Below are positions 1 through 8,965 of a stretch of DNA of 64,000 nucleotides, in pieces. Numbering within the stretch: position 1 is the first letter of the stretch; every line of letters starts with the position of its first letter. The DNA is taken from contig NZ_JAGGJW010000011.1 of assembly GCF_017873175.1 (NCBI RefSeq), positions 124,001 to 188,000 of the forward strand, in the 5' to 3' direction. A model generated the notes under the pieces. That model ran no database searches and was not told the DNA's origin. It worked only from the letters and a program-made list of their open reading frames with translations. Position numbers and translations under genes: made by a program. This DNA is from Neorhizobium petrolearium. Its GTDB lineage: Bacteria; Pseudomonadota; Alphaproteobacteria; Rhizobiales; Rhizobiaceae.

Positions 1-168
1 GATATCGACGTCAAAGCCGGTGAGCTCGCCGTTGGCTTCGAGATTGTTGAAGGGGGGATAGGCGCCTTCCGTGCCGATCACGAGCTTTTCCTGGGCGATC
101 GCCGAGCCGGCGAAGAGCGACAGCGCGGCGATCGAAGCGGCGGCGAAGAAGCGGGTGGAGATATTCAT
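1..168 (-). CDS. Amino-acid ABC transporter substrate-binding protein (5' part only)
   Basis: The window holds only the first 56 codons; the gene continues past the left edge. The start ATG (complement of 166-168) has a GAGAGG ribosome-binding site. A classic signal peptide ends in GSAIA-Q near residue 25. It is followed by KLVIGTEGAYPPFN and then LTGFDVDI. This is the opening of the family 3 periplasmic binding proteins that catch polar amino acids (HisJ, ArtJ, LAO type) and hand them to an ABC importer. The ligand cannot be told from this fragment. The permease and ATPase genes, if linked, lie outside the window. Confidence 0.85.
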   Translation of the reverse strand, partial: MNISTRFFAAASIAALSLFAGSAIAQEKLVIGTEGAYPPFNNLEANGELTGFDVDI

Positions 169-474
169 GATGATCCTCTCTGTTGGCAGCGCCGACGGCA
201 TGGTTCATCTTGTTTTGCCGTCAGGAGCGGGGCGCTTCGCCCCCTCTGGATTTTATAGATACCGGCTCGGACGAAATTGCAACGGCATTTTACGTGCACG
301 TTCACTTGCCGCTGAAACATGAACAACACATTCACGCGAGGTTCAGACCGGCTGGCACAGCCTTAAACGGAACCATCTCCGGCTGGATAGCATTCAGCCG
401 AAGCGTAAGTCCGCCTGAAAAAAGGCAATAAAGGACGCGTGAAAGGGATAGCACCCCGAGAAGAGGAAATGTCC
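169..474. other. Divergent intergenic region
   Basis: About 300 bases between the binding-protein gene (minus) and the OmpA-family gene (plus). It must carry both promoters. The one clear structure is a small hairpin, GGGGCG-CTT-CGCCCC, at 229-243. Short open frames here lack ribosome-binding sites, and no RNA gene was recognised. Confidence 0.5.
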
Positions 475-2697
475 ATGTCGAGGAAATTCAGACTGTTCGC
501 CAGCGTCGCAGCGCCCTTCGTTTCGCTGCCGCTGATGATGCAGCCGGCGGCGGCCATGCCGCCGAAACCCATGATCGAGGCCGGTCAGATGCCGGGCATC
601 ATCAAGATCCAGGAAGAAGATCCGCTGCTGTTGAGGAAGCGGCGGCAGCAGCAGGAAGGCGAAGGCGGCGGAGAGCAGCAGCGGCCGCGGCGCGAGCAGG
701 GCGGTGACCGCGAGCAGGGTGGTGCCGAACGGCGACAGGCGCCGCGCGCCCAGCAGCAGGAAGAGCAACAGCCGCGGCGCCAGCGTCAGGCGGAGCCGGA
801 AGCCCCCCGCGAAGCCGCACCGCGCCGTGAACCTCAGGCGGAACGGCCGGCTGCGGAAGCACCGGCAGAGCGTCCGCAGCGCCGCCAGCAGCAGGCCGAC
901 CAGGACCAGGGTGGCGCAGAACGTCTGCTGCGTCGTCAGCAACAGCAGACCGGACAGGGCGAGGGCGGCGAGCGCCAACAGCGCCGGGACCGCCAGCGCG
1001 GACAGGCGGCTCCGGAGACCGAGCGGTCGACAACGAGAGAAGCCCAGCCGCAGCGCGAGATTGCACCGGAAGGCGGTGACCGCCAGCAGCGCCGCAATGC
1101 CCAGGATCGCAAGGCGACCCCCACGGAAAATCAGGCTGAAACCCCGACACCCCGGCCCCGTGCGCGAGACCGTGCGGCGACGCCTGAAACTGCCCCGGAG
1201 GCGCCGGCCCGCCGCAATGCCCAGGATCAGAGATCCGGCCAGGATTCCGGCAGAGGTACTGCACAGGACACGCGTCCCCGGCCGCCGGCAAGGGAAAGCC
1301 AGACCACCGAGGAGCAACCTGCCCGGGGCGAACAGCCGCGCCGTCAGACAACGGAAGGCCAGCCGCCGCTGCCGCCCCGGGGAGAGACCCCGCGCGACCA
1401 GGCCAGCCCGGTCCGACCGGCTCCCGGCGAGCCGCTGGACGAACAGCAACAGGCCCGGCCCGAACCGCCGCGCACACCCGAGCAGATCGAACGGGCCCGT
1501 CAGATCGCGCGCGACCCGTCTTCGGCGCGTGAGGGCGAGCAGATCGTGCTGCCGGTCGAGAACGGTGCTGCAGTGCTTGACAGCGCCAAGGAACAGCCGC
1601 GACCGCTCCGCGAAGGCGAGCGGCCACGCCGCCGGCCAGCTCCTCAGCAGACCGAGCAGCAACTCGCCCCGCCCAAGTCCGACGCCGAGGCTCAGTCCGG
1701 CACGACGTTCAGCCGTGAGCAGGAAGAGCAGGTTCGCGCCATGATCGAGGAACGCGGCGAACGGCTCGACCGGCGTCCGCGATTCGACCGGCCGCAAGGC
1801 TGGGAGTTCCGTGAGGAGGTCAGCCGCGACAGGGACCGCGATCGGGATCGCGACGGCGCGCGGACGATCATTTCGATCGACAACCAGACCTTCGTCCGCC
1901 ATGACGACAGCCGTCGCTTCTACGTCGACGGCCGGGAGCCGGAATATGAGCGCCTGCGCGACGGCCGGGTACGCGAAGTCTTCATCCGCGATGACGGCAC
2001 CCGTATCGTCACGATCCGCAACCGTTACGGCGAGATCGTCCAGCGGTCGCGCATCGTGCGGGGCGGGAATGAATATGTTCTCTATTATGCGCCGGAACTG
2101 ATGGCCGAGCGTCGCGACCGCGACTATGTCTGGCGCGATCCGGGTTATGACCTGCCACCAATGCGGCTCACGGTGCCGATCGAGAACTATATCATCGACA
2201 CCTCGAGCGAGCCGGACCGGGATTATTACGAGTTTCTCGAACAGCCGCCGGTCGAACGGGTCGAGCGCGTCTATTCACTGGATGAAGTCCGCTATTCGGC
2301 CCGTATCCGTGACAAGGTGCCACGCATCGACCTCGATACGATCACCTTCGCGACCGGAAGTGCCGAGATTCCGATGAACCAGGCGAGTTCGCTGCGCCGG
2401 GTCGCCGAGGCGATGAACCGGGTGCTGGAGGAAGACCCGTCCGAAACCTTCCTGATCGAGGGCCATACGGATGCGGTCGGCTCGGACGAGAGCAATCTCA
2501 TCCTCTCCGATGAGCGCGCGGAATCGGTTGCCCGGGTACTCACCGACGCCTTCGGCATTCCGCCGGAAAACCTGGCGACCCAGGGTTATGGCGAACGTTA
2601 CCTCAAGGTTCGGACAGACGGTCCGAACCAGGAGAACCGCCGCGTCACCATCCGCCGCATCACGCCGCTGGTGAAGCCGGTCGCCTCGAACCAGTAA
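475..2697 (+). CDS. OmpA-family protein with long Q/R-rich disordered segment
   Basis: 740 residues from the ATG at 475, chosen because AGAGG lies eight bases upstream; ATG 469 is the alternative. Residues 1-27 form a signal peptide ending in MQPAAA. Residues about 45-455 are extremely rich in Gln, Arg, Glu, Pro and Ala, with runs such as RRQQQQ and a repeated RRNAQD motif, so they are probably disordered. Residues about 462-535 form an ordered segment (IISIDNQTFVRHDD onward). Residues about 615-728 are an OmpA-like peptidoglycan-binding domain (FATGSAEIP, IEGHTDAVGSD, LATQGYGERYL). The family suggests a periplasmic protein held on the cell wall. The role of the long linker is unknown. It is followed by a terminator shared with mobB. 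Confidence 0.85.
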   Translation: MSRKFRLFASVAAPFVSLPLMMQPAAAMPPKPMIEAGQMPGIIKIQEEDPLLLRKRRQQQEGEGGGEQQRPRREQGGDREQGGAERRQAPRAQQQEEQQPRRQRQAEPEAPREAAPRREPQAERPAAEAPAERPQRRQQQADQDQGGAERLLRRQQQQTGQGEGGERQQRRDRQRGQAAPETERSTTREAQPQREIAPEGGDRQQRRNAQDRKATPTENQAETPTPRPRARDRAATPETAPEAPARRNAQDQRSGQDSGRGTAQDTRPRPPARESQTTEEQPARGEQPRRQTTEGQPPLPPRGETPRDQASPVRPAPGEPLDEQQQARPEPPRTPEQIERARQIARDPSSAREGEQIVLPVENGAAVLDSAKEQPRPLREGERPRRRPAPQQTEQQLAPPKSDAEAQSGTTFSREQEEQVRAMIEERGERLDRRPRFDRPQGWEFREEVSRDRDRDRDRDGARTIISIDNQTFVRHDDSRRFYVDGREPEYERLRDGRVREVFIRDDGTRIVTIRNRYGEIVQRSRIVRGGNEYVLYYAPELMAERRDRDYVWRDPGYDLPPMRLTVPIENYIIDTSSEPDRDYYEFLEQPPVERVERVYSLDEVRYSARIRDKVPRIDLDTITFATGSAEIPMNQASSLRRVAEAMNRVLEEDPSETFLIEGHTDAVGSDESNLILSDERAESVARVLTDAFGIPPENLATQGYGERYLKVRTDGPNQENRRVTIRRITPLVKPVASNQ

Positions 2698-2720
2698 GGG
2701 TTTCTGCTGCCCCGAGACAA

Positions 2721-2744
2721 AGCCGCCGGAGCGATCCGGCGGCT
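2721..2744. terminator. Bidirectional hairpin between ompA-like gene and mobB
   Basis: AGCCGCCGGA-GCGA-TCCGGCGGCT forms a perfect 10-bp stem with a GCGA loop. It lies between two convergent genes and probably ends transcripts from both sides, although no long T run follows. Confidence 0.65.
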
Positions 2745-2757
2745 CAGCTTGTCCTCG

Positions 2758-2778
2758 TCCTCGGGTTGAACCCGAGGA
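2758..2778. repeat. Short palindrome resembling rhizobial dispersed intergenic repeats
   Basis: TCCTCGGGTT-G-AACCCGAGGA is a perfect 10-bp inverted repeat with a one-base centre. It sits just beyond the terminator hairpin, in the gap between convergent genes. Very similar TCCTCGGGnTTGACCCGAGGA palindromes recur between genes in many alphaproteobacterial genomes. I recognise the type from general knowledge; copy number cannot be judged from one window. Confidence 0.5.
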
Positions 2779-2814
2779 TGGGAATGACGAGTGAGCGGTC
2801 GGCACGCAGGTTTT

Positions 2815-3330
2815 TCATTGTCTGGGAAGTTCCATCACCGTCACGATGAAATCGGCGATTGCCGCCGTGTCGTCGAGGTCGAAGACCGGCAGAGCCGTGT
2901 CCGTCACCGGATGGTCGGCTGCGATGGCGACGATATGCGGATCGTTTGGCGAAAGCGGGTCGCGGCTTTTCGATTCGAGGCGCCGGGTCTCGATTTTCGG
3001 AACCAGTTCCCGCTTGTAGCCTTCGATCAGGACCAGATCGCAAGGCTCCAGCCGGGCCAGGATATCGTCCAGGCGCGGCTCCGACTCCTCGCGCAGTTCG
3101 TGCATGATGGCAAAGCGCCTGTCGGAGACGATCGCCACCTCGCACGCACCGGCCTCGCGATGACGGAATGAATCGGCGCCCGGCTTGTCGATGTCGAAAT
3201 CATGGTGGGCATGCTTGATCGTCGAGATCCGGTAGCCACGGCGGGTAAGTTCGGCGACGAGCCGCACCGTCAATCCGGTCTTGCCGGAATTCTTCCAGCC
3301 GGAAATGCCGAAGACACGGGGAGAGCTCAT
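2815..3330 (-). CDS. mobB: Molybdopterin-guanine dinucleotide biosynthesis adaptor MobB
   Basis: 171 residues. The N-terminus carries the MobB P-loop GWKNSGKTG near residues 11-19, then TIKHAHHDFDIDKPGADS, which is diagnostic of the family, and a Walker B-like DLVLIEGYK. MobB is a GTP-binding helper that raises the efficiency of MobA in attaching GMP to molybdopterin, making the cofactor of DMSO-reductase-type enzymes. Its ATG overlaps the mobA stop by four bases, so the two are translationally coupled. Length is normal for a single-domain MobB. Confidence 0.93.
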   Translation of the reverse strand: MSSPRVFGISGWKNSGKTGLTVRLVAELTRRGYRISTIKHAHHDFDIDKPGADSFRHREAGACEVAIVSDRRFAIMHELREESEPRLDDILARLEPCDLVLIEGYKRELVPKIETRRLESKSRDPLSPNDPHIVAIAADHPVTDTALPVFDLDDTAAIADFIVTVMELPRQ

Positions 3331-3953
3331 TGAAGAACCTCCGCGAAACGCCGGGCCTCTTCGAGATCTTCCGGTGTGTTGATGTTGAAGAAAGGATCGA
3401 GCAGGCCGTGAAGTGTCTCGATCCGCGGGAATTCGATGGTCACTACCCGGTGACGCTGCAGGAAAGCCTTGATGCGTCGGTTTTGCGGATCGGCGAGCCA
3501 GGTTTCGAGATCGTCGGCGATCGAGATCGGCCAGAGCCCGAAAACCGGGTGACTGCGTCCGTCCGAAGCGGTGATGACAATCGCATCCGGATCGTCGGTT
3601 CCAGCTTGAAGGCGGCTGACCAGATCAGTCGGCACGAAGGGGCCGTCCGACGGTACGGTCAGGAGATGAGTTGCAGAGATGCCGCGGGTCTCCACGTCGC
3701 GCAGACCGGCAAGAACGCCCGCGAGCGGTCCTGGCTGATCGGCGAGCTTGTCCGGGATGAGGCGTAGCCCGAGCGGGTTGGGGAAATCGTCGTACGCATT
3801 GAGCGTGATCCCCGAAACCTGGGGTGAGAGCCGCCGCACGATATGGCTGAGAATGGTGTCGCCGCCGATCTCCAGAAGCGTCTTGACGGAACCCATGCGG
3901 CTCGATTTGCCGCCGGCGAGGATCAGGCCGGGGGGGAGCGCGGGGCCGGTCAT
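3327..3953 (-). CDS. mobA: Molybdenum cofactor guanylyltransferase MobA
   Basis: 208 residues. The glycosyltransferase-A-like nucleotide-binding motif LAGGKSSRMG lies near residues 12-21, followed by a Lys in GSVKTLLEIGG. DGPFVPTDL matches the metal-binding acidic region. MobA transfers GMP from GTP to Mo-molybdopterin in the cytoplasm. The gene overlaps mobB downstream and the exporter gene upstream, by four bases each. This places cofactor maturation in one transcript with two transporters. Confidence 0.93.
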   Translation of the reverse strand: MTGPALPPGLILAGGKSSRMGSVKTLLEIGGDTILSHIVRRLSPQVSGITLNAYDDFPNPLGLRLIPDKLADQPGPLAGVLAGLRDVETRGISATHLLTVPSDGPFVPTDLVSRLQAGTDDPDAIVITASDGRSHPVFGLWPISIADDLETWLADPQNRRIKAFLQRHRVVTIEFPRIETLHGLLDPFFNINTPEDLEEARRFAEVLQ

Positions 3954-5179
3954 CGATCGGCATCCCGGGTTTCGATCGCACCTTCGCGAAGGTCGATCCG
4001 ACGAACATACGCGGTCGCGGCGAGCGCGAACAATGTCGAGATGCCCATTACCACGAGGAGCGGTATCGCCCCGCCTTCCTCTTTCAGCACCGCCGCTGCA
4101 AGCGTCGAGAGAGCAGCGCCGCCGCCGACCGTGATCGCGCCGCCGAGGCCCGAGGCGGACCCGGCAAGATGCGGTCTCACGCTGACGATGCCGGCATTCG
4201 AGCTCGGAAGCGTCAACCCGTTGCCGACGCCGGTCAGCGCCAGCGGCGCGAAGAAGGCGGTTGCCGACGCGACATCTCCGAGAAGAATGGCGGCGGTAAT
4301 GCAGACGCCGATCAGGCTGACGACGCTGCCGGAGATCATCATGGTCATTGTGCCGAAGCGCCGGGTATAACGTCCAGAGATGAAATTGCCGACCATGTAA
4401 CCGGCGGCGATGAGGAAGAACTGCACGCCGAGCATGGTGGGCGTGAGATGGTAGATCGCCGTGCCGACGAAGGGCGCCCCGCCGAGGAAGGAGAAGAAGA
4501 CGCCGGAGGAGAAGGTCGAGGTGAGCGTATAGCCCCAGAAGCGGCGCGACCGGAAAAGGTCCGGCCAGCTTTTAAACTGCGCCGTGAAGCTCGCCGCCGG
4601 CGCGCGGTTTGTCTCGCCGAGGTCGACGGAGACAAGCACCAGGGTGATGAGCCCGAGTCCCAATATGAGGACGAAATTCGCTTCCCAGCCGAACAGGTCG
4701 CTGAGCGTGCCGCCAATCGTCGGCGCGATCATCGGCACCAGCGACATGCCCATGGTGACATAGGCGATCATCGAGGCGGCGCTCTCCATCGGCACCGTGT
4801 CGCGGATGATGGCGCGCGGCAGCACGAAACCGGCGACGACCGCCGTCTGCAGCATTCTCCCGAACATGAAAACGGTGACATTCGGCGCGGCGAGGCAGAT
4901 CAGCGTGCCGACGAGCAGGATGAGGATGCTGCCGATCATCACGCGGCGGCGGCCGAAAATATCGGAAAGCGGCCCGAGCACGAGCTGGAGCAATGCTGTG
5001 CCGGCGATATAGCCGGAAACGGCGAGCTGCATGACGGCATAGTCTGTGCCGAAATGGATCGCCATGGCCGAAAGAGACGGAAGGAAGACATTGAGCGATA
5101 GCGCTCCAAGACCTGCGCAGACGACCAGCGTCAGGATATGGGGCGGGGTCTGTCTGTCCAGAAATCGGCTTTGCTGCAC
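3950..5179 (-). CDS. MFS multidrug efflux protein, Bcr/CflA type
   Basis: 409 residues with about 12 hydrophobic segments. After the first helix comes NVFLPSLSAMAIHFGTDYAVMQ, and GPLSDIFGRRRVMIGS is the MFS loop 2-3 signature. The pattern matches the Bcr/CflA drug-resistance subfamily (proton-driven export at the inner membrane). The start is GTG at 5179, with AAGGA four bases upstream. It is 38 bases downstream of the EamA gene and overlaps mobA by four bases. Substrate unknown; the link with mobA may be only operon packing. Confidence 0.85.
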   Translation of the reverse strand: MQQSRFLDRQTPPHILTLVVCAGLGALSLNVFLPSLSAMAIHFGTDYAVMQLAVSGYIAGTALLQLVLGPLSDIFGRRRVMIGSILILLVGTLICLAAPNVTVFMFGRMLQTAVVAGFVLPRAIIRDTVPMESAASMIAYVTMGMSLVPMIAPTIGGTLSDLFGWEANFVLILGLGLITLVLVSVDLGETNRAPAASFTAQFKSWPDLFRSRRFWGYTLTSTFSSGVFFSFLGGAPFVGTAIYHLTPTMLGVQFFLIAAGYMVGNFISGRYTRRFGTMTMMISGSVVSLIGVCITAAILLGDVASATAFFAPLALTGVGNGLTLPSSNAGIVSVRPHLAGSASGLGGAITVGGGAALSTLAAAVLKEEGGAIPLLVVMGISTLFALAATAYVRRIDLREGAIETRDADR

Positions 5180-5217
5180 GTCGTCCTTCCTCTCGTCAAA
5201 CTGCTTTCCGGCGTCCG

Positions 5218-6123
5218 TCAGGCCGGCGGTGCCACGCTTGCCTTTTCCGCTACAGGACTCCGCCGCTTGCGTTCACGGTAGAAGGTGTAGAGGCCGGAGC
5301 CGATGACGATGGCAGCACCGGTGAGCATATAGGCATTGGGATGCTCTCCGAACAGGAAGATGCCGATCACCAATGCCCAGAGCAGGCCGGTATAACGGAA
5401 GGGGGCGATGAAGGAGATTTCGCCGACGCGCATGGCCTTGATGACCGCCTGATATCCGGCGAAGACGAGGACGGAGGCAAGCGCCAGATAACCGAGCGTG
5501 GGGGTGCTGATCGGCTGCCAGCCGCCCATCGGCGCGATCAGGATCACGCCGACGACGGTGTTGGCAAACGACGTGAAGAGAGTGACGGTGAGTGTCGGAA
5601 TATCCGCGGTGATCCGCCTTGTCGTGAGATCGCGGCTTGCCGTGAAGAAGCAGGCGGCGACGGCGAGCAGGGCAGCCGGCGTGAAGCCTTCCGGACCGGG
5701 CCGAATGATCAGGAGGACACCGAGGAAACCGACGGAAATCGCCGTCCAGCGCCGCCAGCCGACCGGTTCACCCAGGAAAAGGGCCGCCCCCAAGGTCACG
5801 GCAAGCGGCAGCGACTGCATGATTGAGGATGCGGCAGCGAATTCGATATGGGCCAGCGCCGAGAGGAAGGTGAGGGTGGCACCAATCTCGAAAAAGGTGC
5901 GCAGCAGTACCAGCGGATGCATGACCATCTTGAGAGACAGGGTGACGCCGAGGTAACGCGCGACACAGTAGATGAGCGCGGTCGCCATGACACCGCGTAC
6001 CGCCATGATCTGGGCGACGCCGAGTTCGGACGTGATCGATTTGACTATGGCATCGTTACAGGTGAAAGCCGCCATGGCGAGCGCCATGAAGAGCGCTCCC
6101 CGCGAGTTTTCCGACGATGCCAT
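5218..6123 (-). CDS. DMT-superfamily transporter (two EamA domains)
   Basis: 301 residues, almost wholly hydrophobic, with about 10 predicted helices arranged as two EamA halves. The first half has NDAIVKSITSELGVAQIMAVRG; the second has FIAPFRYTGLLWALVIG. The C-terminus is a short basic tail (YRERKRRS). The start ATG has GGAGGG upstream. Members export amino acids, metabolites or drugs; the substrate cannot be read from sequence. It is the first gene of the minus-strand run that continues into the MFS gene, mobA and mobB. Confidence 0.82.
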   Translation of the reverse strand: MASSENSRGALFMALAMAAFTCNDAIVKSITSELGVAQIMAVRGVMATALIYCVARYLGVTLSLKMVMHPLVLLRTFFEIGATLTFLSALAHIEFAAASSIMQSLPLAVTLGAALFLGEPVGWRRWTAISVGFLGVLLIIRPGPEGFTPAALLAVAACFFTASRDLTTRRITADIPTLTVTLFTSFANTVVGVILIAPMGGWQPISTPTLGYLALASVLVFAGYQAVIKAMRVGEISFIAPFRYTGLLWALVIGIFLFGEHPNAYMLTGAAIVIGSGLYTFYRERKRRSPVAEKASVAPPA

Positions 6124-6403
6124 TCCCGATTCCCTCCGGTATCGAGCGCTTCTCTTAAAGCAACGGCTTACCTGTCGCCAGCCCGATCATGCGCCGGGCG
6201 GTACTCTTTTGAGTAGAGTTAGAGGGAGGCTAATATGCAATGGGATGTGGCAAAGCGATTTGTAAGGGTGCCGAATTAACCCTTGTTCAACTGAATTTGT
6301 CGACTGTAGGCGAAATCATTCCCGCATGAGGCTGGAATCATGCCGTTACCGTTTCGCGAATGCCGCTGGCGCGAAACCGGCGCCAGGTTGCCGTGGGGGA
6401 AAA

Positions 6404-8965
6404 ATGTCTTTCATCGATCGTCTTCTTCAGAGCCGAAGGATTGTCACCAAGGTCCTTCTTTTTGTGGTGCCGCTGGTCCTGCTGATCGCCGGCATCGGCC
6501 TTGCCGGTTATTACACCGCGAGCATGCTGAACGGACACATGACCGTGACGCGCGCGACAATCGACAATATCGGCGATTTCGAAAACCTCCAGGCAGTGCT
6601 TCAGGATTTCACAAGCAAGCCTGACGACGCATCCCTGGCTGCCGTTCAGGCTGGCATCGACAGGCAGGCGAGCGGCGTGGACGTGCTGGAAGGCCTGCTT
6701 GTCACCGATGGCGATCGCGAGCGCGTCGCCGTCGTGTCCGGCCTTGCCCCGAAGCTGCGTGCCGATACGGAGGCTCTCTGGGCCATCAAGCAGAAGCGCG
6801 ATCAGAATGCGGCGGCACTGGATTACAACGTCGAAGATATCCGCACCATCGCGACCGGGGTTGCCGATCAGGTTGCCAACGTCCGCAAGCAGTTCGAGGG
6901 CAAGGAAAAGTTCGCCAAGGGCATGGTGCTCGAAGCCTATGCCTACAAGGCGATCGCCGAACAGATCGGCGAACTTCGCAACAATGTTCGCGGGACTGGC
7001 ACGGATGACGGCACGATCGGTACCGCCGACATGTATCTCGGCATCCTGGCCAAGACCTTCGAGGAGGTGCAGCCCATGCTGACGCCGAACGGGGTCAAGC
7101 AGCTGAAGCCGATCCGTGACGCGATCGATGAGATGACCGCGCTTCTCAAGAGCGACCAGCCGGTGCCGCAGAAGGCGCAGGCGATCAGGCTCGCCGCAAG
7201 CGCATTCATGAAATACCAGTCGGAGATGGAGGCCGAGGTCACGAACAAGGCCGGCAATGCGGCTTCACGCTTCGCCAGCATCGAGGGAGAAGTCGCCAGC
7301 TTGCGCACGCTTCTCGATCGCAGCGCAGAATCGCTGCGCCTCATCGACGCAATGGAGCTCTATGTCGAGCGTCTGCGCGCCACCCAGACCGAAGAGGCAC
7401 GCCAGACCGTCCTCGATGTCATGGAGAAGCTGAGCCAGGCAAGCGCCGAGGTTTCCGAACTCGCCCGCAATCCGGCCATGCGCGAGTTTGCGCCCATGCT
7501 GCAGCCGCGGCTTAAGTCTATGGAGGACGATACGGCCCAGCTTCTGGCGATCGCCGCCGAATGGAGCAAGGCCCGCACCACGGCGACGGAAACCCTGACG
7601 GCCGGCATGGCGGGCCTCAAGAACTTCGTCGCACAGGCTCAGGAAGTCGGCAAGGAGGACAGCGAACGTTCAGCCCAGCTTTCTGTCGTCGCCATGGTGG
7701 TTGGTACGCTGCTTGCGATCGCCGGCGGCCTGATGCTGGTCGAAACGCTGCGTGGTCCGCTGCGCCGCGTCACCGAGGTGATGAAGCGACTTGCCGCCGG
7801 CGATCTCGAAGTGAGGATCGAAGGTCGTGAACGTGGCGACGAAATCGGCGACATGGTCCGGTCGGTCACCGTCTTCCGAGATGCGGCGCTCGAGAATGTC
7901 CGCCTGGAGCAGGAAGCCGCCGCGGCGCGTGACCTCTCCAATGCCGAGGCCGAACGCCGCGCCACCGAACGCGCCCGGATCGCCGCTGAACAGCGTCAGG
8001 CGCTGACGGCACTGTCCGACGTGCTCGGCCAGCTCGCCGAGGGCGACCTGGAGCGCAGCATGGACGAGAACCTGCCGGAAGACTTCATCGAAATGGCACG
8101 CACCTACAATCAGGCCGTCGAGGCGCTCCGTGCGACGCTGGCCGATGTCCGCTCGACCGCCGAAGAGATCGATGGCGGCACGGGCAATCTTGCCTCCTCC
8201 GCCGACGATCTGGCCCGCCGTACCGAACAGCAGGCGGCGGCGCTGGAGGAAAGCTCGCGGGCGCTGAGGCATCTGAGCGACATCGTCCGCTCGACGGCCG
8301 AAAGCGCCAGGCAGACTTCGGTCTCGGTGAACGAGACGGAAGAGTTCGCCGTTCGCTCCGGCGAGGTCGTGGCCCGTGCGGTCGACGCCATGGGCGAGAT
8401 CAGTCGCTCCTCCGACAAAATCGCGACGATCATCGGTGTGATCGACGAGATCGCCTTCCAGACCAACCTGCTTGCATTGAATGCCGGCGTCGAGGCGGCG
8501 CGTGCAGGCGATGCCGGCCGCGGCTTCGCGGTCGTGGCGCAGGAAGTACGCGAACTGGCGCAGCGCTGTGCAGGTGCCGCGCGCGAGATCAAGGGTCTCA
8601 TTTCGGCGAGCTCGGATCAGGTCAGCAACGGCGTGCATCTCGTCGAGGAAACGGGCACGGCGCTGACCGAGATCATCTCGCACATCACCGATGTCCGCAA
8701 ACTGGTCGCCGAGATTTCCGCGGCGGCCGGGGAGCAGTCGACGGGTATCAACGAGGTGACTAAGGCTGTGCAGGAAGTGGAACTCATCACCCAGCGCAAC
8801 GCCGCCATGGTCGAGGAGAACAATGCCGAGATCCACGGCCTGCGCCGCCGCGTGGAAATCCTGTCTGAGAAGATCGAGCGCTTCAAGACGCGCGATCCTA
8901 ACGTCTCGTTCCACGCCGGAGCCTACGAGCGCCGGGCGGACATGCGCCATAGCGACGCCGCCTAG
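6404..8965 (+). CDS. Methyl-accepting chemotaxis protein
   Basis: 853 residues from ATG 6404, which has GGGGGA just upstream. TM1 is at about 12-34 and TM2 at about 427-449, enclosing a long helical periplasmic sensor of about 390 residues. A HAMP domain follows (about 450-502), then a second HAMP-like segment (about 535-590). The MCP signalling domain includes the hairpin tip [23 protein letters not shown] near 680-705. There is no C-terminal NWETF-type tether for CheR/CheB. It should transmit ligand signals to CheA/CheW at the cell pole. The sensor size suits a helical bimodular type, but the ligand is unknown. The gene converges on the LysR gene with shared stop bases. Confidence 0.92.
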   Translation: MSFIDRLLQSRRIVTKVLLFVVPLVLLIAGIGLAGYYTASMLNGHMTVTRATIDNIGDFENLQAVLQDFTSKPDDASLAAVQAGIDRQASGVDVLEGLLVTDGDRERVAVVSGLAPKLRADTEALWAIKQKRDQNAAALDYNVEDIRTIATGVADQVANVRKQFEGKEKFAKGMVLEAYAYKAIAEQIGELRNNVRGTGTDDGTIGTADMYLGILAKTFEEVQPMLTPNGVKQLKPIRDAIDEMTALLKSDQPVPQKAQAIRLAASAFMKYQSEMEAEVTNKAGNAASRFASIEGEVASLRTLLDRSAESLRLIDAMELYVERLRATQTEEARQTVLDVMEKLSQASAEVSELARNPAMREFAPMLQPRLKSMEDDTAQLLAIAAEWSKARTTATETLTAGMAGLKNFVAQAQEVGKEDSERSAQLSVVAMVVGTLLAIAGGLMLVETLRGPLRRVTEVMKRLAAGDLEVRIEGRERGDEIGDMVRSVTVFRDAALENVRLEQEAAAARDLSNAEAERRATERARIAAEQRQALTALSDVLGQLAEGDLERSMDENLPEDFIEMARTYNQAVEALRATLADVRSTAEEIDGGTGNLASSADDLARRTEQQAAALEESSRALRHLSDIVRSTAESARQTSVSVNETEEFAVRSGEVVARAVDAMGEISRSSDKIATIIGVIDEIAFQTNLLALNAGVEAARAGDAGRGFAVVAQEVRELAQRCAGAAREIKGLISASSDQVSNGVHLVEETGTALTEIISHITDVRKLVAEISAAAGEQSTGINEVTKAVQEVELITQRNAAMVEENNAEIHGLRRRVEILSEKIERFKTRDPNVSFHAGAYERRADMRHSDAA

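Noticed and set aside
394-1902. Open frame of 502 codons antisense to the OmpA-family gene
   Set aside because: It is a by-product of GC-rich repetitive Gln and Arg codons on the other strand; it has low-complexity Leu/Arg/Ala content and no domain.
6202-6215. TACTC-TTTT-GAGTA inverted repeat in the gap between the EamA gene and the chemotaxis gene
   Set aside because: The arms are only five bases and no regulator is adjacent, so it is not called as an operator.
6235-6279. 14-codon frame with GGGAGG upstream in the gap before the chemotaxis gene
   Set aside because: Too short to support without conservation data; the Shine-Dalgarno match alone could be chance.
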